Below, piece after piece: positions 1 through 5,591 of a DNA stretch of 12,373 nt. Position 1 is the stretch's first letter, and every line of letters begins with the position of its first letter. This stretch comes from Verrucomicrobia bacterium UBA1731. Lineage in GTDB: Bacteria > Verrucomicrobiota > Kiritimatiellia > RFP12 > UBA1067. Location of the stretch: NCBI GenBank assembly GCA_002317575.1, contig DCIH01000032.1, positions 1-12,373 of the forward strand, in the 5' to 3' direction. The translations under genes and the position numbers were made by a program. The notes beneath the pieces were generated by a model, which was not told where the DNA came from, made no database searches, and saw only the letters and a list, made by a program, of their open reading frames with translations.

Positions 1-151
1 CGCCGCCGCCCGCCTCGAACCACCGGACGCCAGCGGCATAGCATTCTTCCACGCAGGGGAGGAAGTCTTTGGAGAGGACGCGGGCGCCCACGACGGACTG
101 GAAACCATCGCGGAACGCGGTGAGCATGAACTTGACGTTTTTCTTGGCCAT
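1..151 (-). CDS. oadA: Carboxyltransferase (oxaloacetate decarboxylase alpha / pyruvate carboxylase B-like), N-terminal fragment
   Basis: Only the first 50 codons are in the window; the gene runs off the left edge. The protein starts MAKKNVKFMLTAFRDGFQSV. The piece TAFRDGFQS (residues 11-19) matches the start of the biotin-dependent carboxyltransferase TIM barrel, where OadA, PycB and pyruvate carboxylase have T-x-LRDAxQS. In that family this segment begins the metal- and substrate-binding site that transfers CO2 between a keto acid and biotin. An OadG-type gene sits 99 bp upstream on the same strand, which favours a membrane Na+-translocating decarboxylase over a soluble pyruvate carboxylase. 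The start ATG (149-151) is preceded by an AAGGA ribosome site (161-165) about 9 nt away. Substrate (oxaloacetate or another acid) cannot be decided from this fragment. The unusual CTAG-rich spacer separates it from oadG. Confidence 0.7.
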   Translation of the reverse strand, partial: MAKKNVKFMLTAFRDGFQSVVGARVLSKDFLPCVEECYAAGVRWFEAGGG

Positions 152-183
152 TTTTCTTTTTCCTTAGTGATTAAGATGCGTTT

Positions 184-248
184 CTAGATATTCTAGCGGC
201 GCTAGCAGTTCTAGATTCTAGCTTGACTAGAACAACTAGCGCTTCTAG
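184..248. repeat. CTAG-dense spacer between oadG and oadA
   Basis: Eight CTAG tetranucleotides occur in 65 bp, at 184, 193, 202, 211, 218, 227, 236 and 245. They are spaced 7-9 bp apart, close to once per helical turn. Several pair into short hairpins: CTAGCG/CGCTAG around 193-205, GTTCTAG (208-214) with CTAGAAC (227-233), and ACTAG (235-239) with CTAGT (245-249). I saw no other CTAG when reading the rest of the window. The function is unknown. It could be a protein-binding array, a decayed short tandem repeat, or an RNA processing or attenuation site inside the oadG-oadA transcript. Confidence 0.7.
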
Positions 249-250
249 TT

Positions 251-472
251 TCAGCCGAGGGCGACGGCGATGGCGAGGGCGACGTTTTCGTCGTCGCTGC
301 CGGCGGCCTTCGGGGCGGCTTTCTTCTTGGGGGCGTCCTGCGGCAGGATCGAATCGAAGTTGCCGATCGCCTTCATGGAGATTTTCGTGACGATGATGAG
401 CACCGTGAGGAACACGTAGACGATGCCCATGCCCGCGATCATCAAGACCGCTCCTTGACCCAATACTGCCAT
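251..472 (-). CDS. oadG: OadG-family sodium-pump decarboxylase gamma subunit
   Basis: A 73-residue protein with one N-terminal membrane helix (about residues 7-30, rich in Gly, Ile, Val and Leu). A basic, Ala/Lys/Pro-rich cytoplasmic linker (about 45-58) and a short hydrophobic tail (VALAIAVALG) follow. This is the usual shape of the small gamma subunit that anchors and assembles the Na+-translocating decarboxylase complex. In the complex, decarboxylation of a biotin-bound carboxyl group drives Na+ export. The gene directly downstream encodes the carboxyltransferase alpha subunit, which strongly supports the call. An AAGGAG ribosome site (483-488) lies 10 nt before the ATG (470-472), and a good promoter lies at 506-534. 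OadG proteins diverge so much in sequence that the call rests mainly on topology and neighbour. Confidence 0.72.
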   Translation of the reverse strand: MAVLGQGAVLMIAGMGIVYVFLTVLIIVTKISMKAIGNFDSILPQDAPKKKAAPKAAGSDDENVALAIAVALG

Positions 473-505
473 AGTTGCACTACTCCTTGTAAAAAATGAG
501 CAACC

Positions 506-534
506 ATTCTAACAAATGGGCAAGATAATATCAA
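506..534 (-). promoter_or_regulatory. Sigma70-type promoter of oadG
   Basis: Read on the minus strand, the -35 TTGATA (529-534) and the -10 TAGAAT (506-511) are separated by exactly 17 bp. Each matches the consensus at 5 of 6 positions. Transcription would start near 499, giving a leader of about 27 nt that includes the AAGGAG site. This suggests oadG-oadA is transcribed separately from the lipoprotein gene upstream. Confidence 0.55.
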
Positions 535-561
535 GTTTCGGAAATTTCGGATTTGGAGGCG

Positions 562-747
562 GAAGCGGCGAGGGCGCCGCTTCTCCTGTGCCGAGCCGTC
601 AGATGCTTCAGCGCGTCCCTATCAGGAGAAGCGGCGCCTCCGCCGCTTCCGAGGCGCCCTATCAGGAGAAGCGGCGAGATGCGCCGCTTCTCCTGTGCCG
701 AGCCGAAACATGTTTCGGCGGGGTTGGCGACATTCCACGGCGCCAAC
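562..747. repeat. Cluster of nested palindromes and direct repeats
   Basis: The motif CAGGAGAAGCGGCG occurs four times: twice on the plus strand (623-636, 663-676) and twice inverted (575-588, 682-695). It builds hairpins at 562-583 (9-bp stem), 628-649 (9-bp stem) and 663-695 (14-bp perfect stem, loop AGATG). To the right lie an 18-bp perfect palindrome (702-719, centred on ACATGT) and a 7-bp stem GTTGGCG/CGCCAAC (723-747). Two longer direct repeats, 575-615 and 682-722, share their first 24 bases exactly and then diverge. The 20-bp block at 617-636 recurs exactly at 657-676. No stem is followed by a T-run, so this is not a standard terminator. It fills most of the 285-bp gap between the lipoprotein gene and oadG. 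It is unrelated in sequence to the elements at 4071 and 5592. Confidence 0.75.
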
Positions 748-757
748 GTCACCCGCC

Positions 758-1018
758 TCAAAACAACTTGAGAATGCCTTCAATGCCAATGGCCGCGTCC
801 CACAGGGCGTCGTTGCTCATTCTTCTTTGAACGCTTCTCTGGGGGGCGGGCGGGGGCGCCTTTTTCTCGGGTGCGGGTGTGGGCGCCGGAGCGGCGTTTG
901 CCGGCGCCGTTGCGGCGGCGGGCTGGGGACTCGCCTTCGGCGGCGGCGTGGCGCACCCCTGGAACAGCAGGGCTGTCGCAACGATGATGAACGGAAACAC
1001 GCATTTCAGAATCTGCAT
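758..1018 (-). CDS. Small Pro/Ala-rich lipoprotein, function unknown
   Basis: An 86-residue protein with a lipoprotein signal peptide: hydrophobic core FPFIIVATALLFQGC with the lipobox ending at Cys22. The next residues, about 24-60, are a low-complexity linker of Pro, Ala, Lys and Thr. The last 25 residues (from about RRMSNDALWDAAIGIEGILKLF) look like an amphipathic helix. After cleavage at Cys22 it would be a 65-residue envelope lipoprotein with an extended spacer and a short C-terminal helix. An AAGGAG site lies about 9 nt before the ATG. Downstream (on its strand) is the palindrome cluster. I do not recognise a family, and low complexity makes homology hard to trace. Confidence 0.7.
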   Translation of the reverse strand: MQILKCVFPFIIVATALLFQGCATPPPKASPQPAAATAPANAAPAPTPAPEKKAPPPAPQRSVQRRMSNDALWDAAIGIEGILKLF

Positions 1019-1074
1019 GTTGTGCTTCTCCTTTTCATTTCGGTATATGTGAAGCTCCGCACAGGATTTTTCCA

Positions 1075-1099
1075 GGTGGGCGGTCGGAGCGATGCCACC
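1075..1099. repeat. Probable decayed relic of the element hairpin H1
   Basis: The segment begins GGTGG, contains CGGAGCGA and ends GCCACC followed by TCC. Intact H1 hairpins (4176-4201, 5697-5722) begin GGTGGCG, contain GCGGAGCGA and end GCCACC, and copy 2 is also followed by TCC. One base is lost and the left arm is altered, leaving only a 5-bp stem. It lies in the 97-bp spacer between folK and the lipoprotein gene. The match is short, so chance similarity in GC-rich DNA remains possible. Confidence 0.4.
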
Positions 1100-1115
1100 T
1101 CCGGGAAGGAGCTCT

Positions 1116-1544
1116 TCAGAATTCGAGGCCGAGTTCTTTCAGCGGAGCCATCACGAACGCGCGCTCCTTCGCGCGCGGATGCGGGAGCGTGAGCTCTTCC
1201 GTGTCCAGTTTCAGTCCGTTGAAATCGATGAGATCGACGTCGATCGTGCGCGGTCCGTTCTTCACCGTGCGCACGCGCCCGAGCGCGTCTTCGATCGCGT
1301 GCATGCGCCGTGAAAAATCCAAGGGCGACAGCGCCGTCTCCAGCACCACGACCTGATTGAGGAATTTTTGATCCTTGTATTCCGAGGGCACATCGACTGG
1401 TTCCGTTTCGATGACGGAACTTTCCTTCACCAAGTGCGTACACGGCAAATGCCCGAGCGCCTCCACGGCGCGCTGCAGATATTCCGCGCGCGGTTCCACA
1501 TTCGAACCGAGGGAGACGATCGCTCTGACATTTTCCGTTTTCAT
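1116..1544 (-). CDS. folK: 2-amino-4-hydroxy-6-hydroxymethyldihydropteridine pyrophosphokinase (HPPK)
   Basis: This enzyme transfers pyrophosphate from ATP to 6-hydroxymethyl-7,8-dihydropterin, the step before dihydropteroate synthase in folate synthesis. The 142-residue protein shows the family signature: LGSN (12-15) near the N-terminus, FLNQVV (61-66), and NGPRTIDVDLI (96-106), whose Asp102 and Asp104 should bind the two Mg2+ ions. The basic block LPHPRAKERAFVMAPL (120-135) should bind nucleotide and pterin. It is slightly shorter than the E. coli enzyme (about 158 residues), ending soon after the last motif. It lies 41 bp downstream of hisF on the same strand and could be co-transcribed, although no folate gene is adjacent. 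I see no clear ribosome site before the ATG. Confidence 0.95.
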   Translation of the reverse strand: MKTENVRAIVSLGSNVEPRAEYLQRAVEALGHLPCTHLVKESSVIETEPVDVPSEYKDQKFLNQVVVLETALSPLDFSRRMHAIEDALGRVRTVKNGPRTIDVDLIDFNGLKLDTEELTLPHPRAKERAFVMAPLKELGLEF

Positions 1545-1585
1545 TTACGCTTGACTGCGCAGTTCGGGACTGAGGGGTGCATCCG

Positions 1586-2356
1586 TCACCAGCTCATGCG
1601 GGTGGGGACGTTGGCGGCCACCAGTTCTTTTTTGATTTCGGCGATCGTGAAATCGCCCGAATGGACCATGCCCGCGACGATCGCGGCGTCCGCATGGCCT
1701 TCGTTGAACGCCGCGACGAGGTGCGCGGGCAAGCCGGCGCCGCCGCTCGCCACCACGGGCACATTCACCGCGTCCGCGATCTTGCGCGTGATTTCCAGTT
1801 CGAAGCCGGCGCGCGTGCCGTCCGCATCCACGGAGTTCACCACGATTTCGCCCGCGCCCAAATCGGCCGCGCGCTTCGCCCACTCGACGGCGTCCAGGCC
1901 CGTCATCTCGCGGAAACCGCGCGTGGTGATTTCGTAACCGCACGGACACTTCGCATTGCGCACGGGGTCCATGCCGAGCACGACGCATTGGCGACCGAAC
2001 GCCGCCGCGCCTTCGCGAATGATTTCGGGATTCTTGACCGCCAGCGAATTGACGGAGATTTTTTCGGCGCCGGCGAGGATGACGCGCTCCATGTCCGCAA
2101 GCGTCGAAATGCCGCCGCCCACGGCGAAGGGAATGCGCACGGCGCGCGCCACGGCCTCCACCATGCCGATGTCGATGGGGCGGCGTTCCGCGGACGCCGT
2201 GATGTCGTAGAACACGAGCTCGTCCGCGCCGCCTTCGGAATAGGCGACGGCCATCTCCACGGGATCGCCGAGGTCGACATTGTGTTTGAATTTGACGCCC
2301 TTCGTCACGCGGCCGTCGCGAACGTCCAGACAGGGGATGACGCGTTTGGTCAACAT
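1586..2356 (-). CDS. hisF: Imidazole glycerol phosphate synthase cyclase subunit HisF
   Basis: HisF uses ammonia delivered by HisH to convert PRFAR into imidazole glycerol phosphate and AICAR, joining histidine and purine synthesis. The 256-residue (beta/alpha)8 barrel begins MLTKRVIPCLDV. The two catalytic aspartates fall exactly at the family positions, Asp11 and Asp130 (in VLGMDPVRN). Phosphate-binding loops are visible at FAVGGGIS (77-84) and VASGGAG (202-208), and NSVDADGT (174-181) is also typical. The frame stays open 21 codons upstream of this ATG, but that extension lies inside hisH and lacks family similarity. The chosen ATG (2354-2356) overlaps the hisH stop by a few bases, as usual for translational coupling. 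Two cysteines at 137-139 (CPC) sit in a variable loop. Confidence 0.97.
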   Translation of the reverse strand: MLTKRVIPCLDVRDGRVTKGVKFKHNVDLGDPVEMAVAYSEGGADELVFYDITASAERRPIDIGMVEAVARAVRIPFAVGGGISTLADMERVILAGAEKISVNSLAVKNPEIIREGAAAFGRQCVVLGMDPVRNAKCPCGYEITTRGFREMTGLDAVEWAKRAADLGAGEIVVNSVDADGTRAGFELEITRKIADAVNVPVVASGGAGLPAHLVAAFNEGHADAAIVAGMVHSGDFTIAEIKKELVAANVPTRMSW

Positions 2357-2928
2357 GCGAGCCACGCTTTCAGAAGTTCGAGTCCGACGCGTCCCGATTT
2401 TTCGGGATGGAACTGACACGCCAGCAGATTTTCCTTTTTCACCATCGCGGTGAATTTCACGCCCGCGTATTCGGTGACGCCGACGGTGTACGGATTCAGC
2501 TCCGCGTAGTAGGAGTGGACGAAGTAGTACTCCGAGGGCGTTTGAAGTTGAAGGTTGACCTGGTTCCAGCCGATTTCGGGGACTTTGAAACCGGGCATGT
2601 CGGGGAAACGGCGCACGCGGCCGGGGAGGATGCCGAGCGTGTCCACGCCGCCGTCCTCTTCGGAATGCTCGAAAAGAATCTGCATGCCGAGGCAGATGCC
2701 GAGAAAGGGTTTGCCGGAAGCGACCGCGTCGCGCACGGCGGTTTCAAGTCCGAGCGCGCGCAAATTCGCCATGGCACTCGCGGCGGCGCCCACGCCTGGG
2801 AAGACGAGGCGATCCGCCGCCGCGATCGTGGCGGCATCGCGCGTCACGGTCGCTTCCGCGCCGAGCGCCGCGAACGCGTTGCGCACGCTCGTGAGGTTTC
2901 CCGCTTTGTAATCGATGATGGCAAGCAT
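2350..2928 (-). CDS. hisH: Imidazole glycerol phosphate synthase glutaminase subunit HisH
   Basis: HisH hydrolyses glutamine and passes ammonia through the HisF barrel. The 192-residue class I amidotransferase has the nucleophile Cys79 in GICLGMQ and the His174/Glu176 pair in CQFHPEKSG. The PGVG turn at 44-47 provides the oxyanion loop. Length is normal for the family. Its stop overlaps the hisF start (ATGTTGA arrangement, 7-bp overlap), so the two subunits are translated together. No other his gene is in the window, so the pathway is split over the genome. The leader before the ATG lacks a clear Shine-Dalgarno site. Instead it has a tandem duplication, GAAGTTT GAAGTTT on the plus strand, just upstream. 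A candidate promoter lies at 2981-2989. Confidence 0.97.
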   Translation of the reverse strand: MLAIIDYKAGNLTSVRNAFAALGAEATVTRDAATIAAADRLVFPGVGAAASAMANLRALGLETAVRDAVASGKPFLGICLGMQILFEHSEEDGGVDTLGILPGRVRRFPDMPGFKVPEIGWNQVNLQLQTPSEYYFVHSYYAELNPYTVGVTEYAGVKFTAMVKKENLLACQFHPEKSGRVGLELLKAWLAC

Positions 2929-2980
2929 GGGAAGTTTGAAGTTTGAGTGGGGCGTTGGGATATGGGTTGGAATGCCGGGA

Positions 2981-2989
2981 AGTATAGCA
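2981..2989 (-). promoter_or_regulatory. Candidate extended -10 promoter for hisHF
   Basis: On the minus strand the spacer after the methyltransferase gene contains TATACT (2981-2986) preceded by TG and one base, giving TGCTATACT. This is an extended -10 element, which can work without a good -35, and none is visible. Transcription would begin near 2974, about 45 nt before hisH. The same TGCTATA form occurs in front of the methyltransferase gene at 4038-4046. Confidence 0.35.
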
Positions 2990-2998
2990 CATGTCGCC

Positions 2999-4030
2999 TT
3001 ACGGGGTGCACTTCAGCACGGCGTAGCCGCGGCGGGGAATGGTCGCTATTTTCGAAAAATGCTTTTCGGCTTCCTTGCGCAGGCCCGCTTCGTTTTTCGC
3101 GACGGCGTAACAGACGCCGCCCGGCTTCAGCGCGCGTTTCGCGGTAGCGAAGAAGAGTTCCGCGATCGACCAGTCGCCGTAATACGGCGGATTCATCGCC
3201 ACCATGTCGAACGTGCCGTCCGTTTCCGGCGGCGTTCCGACATCCGAGAGCACCGCGTCGCACGCGACGCCGAGCGCCTGGGCGTTTTCGGTCGTCGCCT
3301 GAATCGCGCGCGTATGGCTATCCACGGATGTCAGATGGACAGTGGCGTTTGAAACCGATTTGGCCACGAGCAGGCCGACAAAGCCGCAGCCGCAGCCGAT
3401 GTCGAGGAAGTTGAGGGTCGAAGATGGACCTTTGTCGAATTCTGAGGAAGATCCGGTGGCGTCGGCGGAGCGACGCCACCCCCTGGAGCGGGCCGCACAA
3501 AGGGGGTCACGCCGCTCCGACGGCGTGACCGGGCATGAATCCTGAAATTTTAAAATGTCCTTGGCAACGACCTCCGCGAGGGCGAGGCCGCCGTTGTCCG
3601 GACGGCGGTGGCAGAAGCAGCCTGGGTAGGAAACGAACGAATGCTTTTCGCCACCGGGTACGGACGCTTCCCAGGTACATTTGAAATCGCGCGTGCGCGA
3701 CAGGATTTTCTTCTTCGTCGGTTTGTCCACGCCCGCGACGTTGCCCGAGGGCACGTGCAGCAGGAGATCCTGGAGACAGTCGAGCTGGAGCTCGTTCGAC
3801 ATCAATTTGGGGTCCGCAAAGAAATGACCTTGGTCCCAGGTGCGGTCGGGCGGCAGATTGGGTGCGAGCAGGATTTCCGCGGACGCGCCCACGGTGCGCA
3901 GGTCTTCGCGGATTTTCCGCGCCTGATACGCGTCGTAGGCGTGCACCGTGAGCGCGCAGGAGGGCTCGCGCGCGAGGATTTCCAGCGGATATCTTCCGGA
4001 GCGCGCGCCGCAGATGACGATCTTCTTCAT
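2999..4030 (-). CDS. RsmC/RlmG-like class I SAM methyltransferase carrying an in-frame palindromic element
   Basis: The 343-residue protein probably methylates a guanine in rRNA. The C-terminal half is an MTS-type SAM domain with LDIGCGCGFVG (209-219) as the SAM-binding loop and MNPPYYGDW (279-287) as the catalytic NPPY motif. Before it lies YPGCFCHRRPDNGG (135-148), equivalent to the PGVF..LD.G segment of RsmC/RlmG. The N-terminal half resembles a degenerate Rossmann domain, as in that family. Normally about 20 residues join these two motifs; here there are about 60. The excess is encoded by the palindromic element at 3455-3530 (residues about 167-192), with no stop or frameshift. The frame is open 24 codons further upstream, but that part is element DNA. 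A strong -10 overlaps the codon at 4037-4039, so the start is ATG 4028-4030. The exact RNA target is unknown. Confidence 0.85.
   Translation of the reverse strand: MKKIVICGARSGRYPLEILAREPSCALTVHAYDAYQARKIREDLRTVGASAEILLAPNLPPDRTWDQGHFFADPKLMSNELQLDCLQDLLLHVPSGNVAGVDKPTKKKILSRTRDFKCTWEASVPGGEKHSFVSYPGCFCHRRPDNGGLALAEVVAKDILKFQDSCPVTPSERRDPLCAARSRGWRRSADATGSSSEFDKGPSSTLNFLDIGCGCGFVGLLVAKSVSNATVHLTSVDSHTRAIQATTENAQALGVACDAVLSDVGTPPETDGTFDMVAMNPPYYGDWSIAELFFATAKRALKPGGVCYAVAKNEAGLRKEAEKHFSKIATIPRRGYAVLKCTP
3455..3530. repeat. Palindromic element, copy 1 (H1-linker-H2), inside a coding gene
   Basis: Two perfect 10-bp hairpins with 6-nt loops. H1 at 3455-3480 has arms GGTGGCGTCG / CGACGCCACC and loop GCGGAG. 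H2 at 3505-3530 has arms GGTCACGCCG / CGGCGTGACC and loop CTCCGA. H1 is identical to H1 of copies 2 and 3. H2 differs from theirs by two compensated base pairs and one loop base. The order is reversed compared with copies 2 and 3 (H1 before H2). The 24-nt linker looks like a worn version of the H0 segment that precedes H2 elsewhere. This suggests a permuted piece or a junction between two tandem units. Read on the minus strand it encodes PVTPSERRDP from H2 and GWRRSADAT from H1. Confidence 0.9.
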
Positions 4031-4037
4031 GCGCGGC

Positions 4038-4046
4038 ATTATAGCA
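4038..4046 (-). promoter_or_regulatory. Extended -10 promoter of the methyltransferase gene (leaderless start)
   Basis: On the minus strand the sequence reads TGC then a perfect TATAAT (4038-4043), followed by seven bases and the ATG at 4028-4030. Transcription should start at or within a base or two of the ATG, so the mRNA is probably leaderless. There is room for no ribosome site. The -35 position lies towards element copy 2 and does not match the consensus. Confidence 0.55.
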
Positions 4047-4070
4047 TTTTTGATGGACGCGGTGCGGTGC

Positions 4071-4247
4071 TTGGGGGCACCTCTGCGCGGTGCGGGACGC
4101 ACCGCTCTACATGGGGTTGACGCCGCTCCGCCGGCGTCAACATGTCCGTAATAAGATCGTGATTATCACGAACTTGGTGGCGTCGGCGGAGCGACGCCAC
4201 CTCCTTGAGGACGCCTCTACACGGTGCGGGACGCACCGCTACATGGG
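4071..4247. repeat. Palindromic element, copy 2 (H0-H2-h3-H1-H0)
   Basis: A near-complete copy filling the gap between the sulfide:quinone oxidoreductase and methyltransferase genes. It starts TTGGGGGCACC (4071-4081). H0 follows at 4087-4105 (arms GCGGTGCG / CGCACCGC, loop GGA), then TCTACATGGG. H2 is at 4116-4141 (arms GTTGACGCCG / CGGCGTCAAC, loop CTCCGC). A 34-nt middle holds small hairpin h3 (4157-4171, TCGTGA / TCACGA, loop TTA). H1 is at 4176-4201 (arms GGTGGCGTCG / CGACGCCACC, loop GCGGAG). A second H0 (17 bases, 4222-4238) and CTACATGGG end it. From 4106 to 4201 it matches copy 3 at 92 of 96 positions, and three of the four differences are in the h3 loop. Confidence 0.92.
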
Positions 4248-4256
4248 AAGCGCCCT

Positions 4257-5570
4257 TTACGCGAGACCCTTTAGCATCAAGTGGAAGTACATCGGCTTTA
4301 GGACGTACATCTTCAGCCACCAGGCGCTGCGGAGCTCCTTCGAGGTGTCCATCACGCTGAACGGGAAGGAAGGAACCGGCTTCTTGTCGTAATCGAATTC
4401 CGCCATGATGACGTGTCCGTTGTCCGTGATGATCGGGCACGCCGCGTAGCCGTCGTACTCGCACGTCGGCTCCTTGCCGGCGATGAGCGCAAGCAGATTC
4501 TCCACGGCAATCGGCGCCTGCTTGCGGATCGCCGCCGATGTCTTCGACGTGGGAATGCCGGCGACATCGCCGAGCGCGAGCACATTCTTGAACGTCTTGT
4601 GGACGAACGTCTTCTTGTCCACCATCGCCCACGCTTCGCGCGCAAGCTTCCCTTCGGTCCAGCCGAGTCCCGAGCTGCGCACGAAATCCGGCGCGCTCTG
4701 CGGCGGCGCGAAATGGAGGAAGTCGTAATCCTCGGTAAACTTCTCACCCGAGACGCGGTCCTCGAAATACGCCTTCTTCGTCTGCACGTCCACGCCCGTC
4801 AACTTGCTGTTCAGACGGATCGGCACATTGCGTTCCTTGTAGATCTGCTCCAGACGCGGCGTGTAGTGCGGCACGTCGTACAGTTCCTTCGACGCCGTGA
4901 AATAGGTGAAGGTCGCCTTGCCGCGCGTACCCGCTTTGCGCGCGAGTTCTTCCGTGAGCAGACAGATCTTCTTCGGCGCGCCGCCGCATTTGTGCTTGGT
5001 CCACGTGTCCGTGAACACGCCCTTCCCGCCGTTCTTCACGAACGCCTGAACGGCGGACCATGTCTTCACGGAACCCTGCCAATCGTAAATCGAATGCGCG
5101 TTGCCGACGCCGAGCGTTTCCTTGGTGATGCCTTCCACGAGCGACCAGTTCTCCTGGAGACCGGGCGCGAGCACGAGAAAATCGTAGTCGAGACGCGTGC
5201 CGTTTTTCGTGACGGCGATGTTTTTGTCCGCCAGCACGGCGACCACGGCATCCTTCACCCACGTGACGCCGGACGGCATCAGGTCCGCTTCCTTCATCCA
5301 CACGTCGTCCGCCTGCCAGATGCCCGCGCCGATGAACGTGAAGCCCGGCTGGTAGAAATGTTTTTCCGCGGGATCGACGATGGTGATCTTGCCGTTCGGC
5401 AACCGCCGCTTAAGGCGCGCCGCGACGGAAATGCCGGCCGCGCCGCCGCCGATGACGAGCACCTTGGCGGACGCGTCGACGGTGGAGGAACATCCGGTGA
5501 CGACGGGAAGTCCCAGGAGCAGACCCGCGGCCGCGCCCGTTTTCACAAATTCGCGTCTGTTGAGCATCAT
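4257..5570 (-). CDS. sqr: Sulfide:quinone oxidoreductase, SQOR-like, with Tat lipoprotein signal
   Basis: A flavoprotein that oxidises sulfide and passes electrons to the quinone pool. The 437-residue protein has the FAD-binding VLVIGGGAAGIS (37-48) and the second FAD segment LALGDVAGIPTSKTSAA (331-347). The two redox cysteines are Cys195 in KCGGAPKK and Cys378 in YDGYAACPIIT. These, with the C-terminal MAEFDYD and the final KPMYFHLMLKG segment, match the mitochondrial SQOR group more than classical bacterial SQRs. The N-terminus (NRREFVKTGAAAGLLLGLPVVTGC) is a twin-arginine signal followed by a lipobox at Cys27, predicting export of the folded, FAD-loaded enzyme and lipid anchoring. An AAAGGA site lies about 9 nt before the ATG (5568-5570). 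Palindromic element copies flank the gene on both sides, so its promoter lies in or beyond copy 3. Substrates other than sulfide remain possible. Confidence 0.9.
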   Translation of the reverse strand: MMLNRREFVKTGAAAGLLLGLPVVTGCSSTVDASAKVLVIGGGAAGISVAARLKRRLPNGKITIVDPAEKHFYQPGFTFIGAGIWQADDVWMKEADLMPSGVTWVKDAVVAVLADKNIAVTKNGTRLDYDFLVLAPGLQENWSLVEGITKETLGVGNAHSIYDWQGSVKTWSAVQAFVKNGGKGVFTDTWTKHKCGGAPKKICLLTEELARKAGTRGKATFTYFTASKELYDVPHYTPRLEQIYKERNVPIRLNSKLTGVDVQTKKAYFEDRVSGEKFTEDYDFLHFAPPQSAPDFVRSSGLGWTEGKLAREAWAMVDKKTFVHKTFKNVLALGDVAGIPTSKTSAAIRKQAPIAVENLLALIAGKEPTCEYDGYAACPIITDNGHVIMAEFDYDKKPVPSFPFSVMDTSKELRSAWWLKMYVLKPMYFHLMLKGLA

Positions 5571-5591
5571 GTGATGTTTCCTTTCGTTAGG

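Noticed and set aside
617..676. CRISPR array (two identical 20-bp repeats spaced by 20 bp)
   Set aside because: Only two copies, spacing too short, and the repeats also occur inverted. They are part of a palindrome cluster and no cas gene is present.
562..747. Rho-independent terminators
   Set aside because: Stems are strong but none is followed by a T-run on either strand.
2357..2419. N-terminal extension of HisF
   Set aside because: It lies within hisH, does not match the family, and the internal ATG places Asp11 and Asp130 exactly where the family has them.
2929..2947. Tandem GAAGTTT duplication before hisH as a regulatory repeat
   Set aside because: Only two copies of a 7-mer in a short spacer; too little to support a function.
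4031..4102. N-terminal extension of the methyltransferase (24 more codons)
   Set aside because: The extension is encoded by element copy 2 DNA and overlaps the TATAAT promoter, so it is not likely to be translated.
4071..4247. Riboswitch or structured leader specific to the neighbouring gene
   Set aside because: The same structure lies upstream of one gene, downstream of another and inside a third, so it is a dispersed repeat and not a gene-specific leader.
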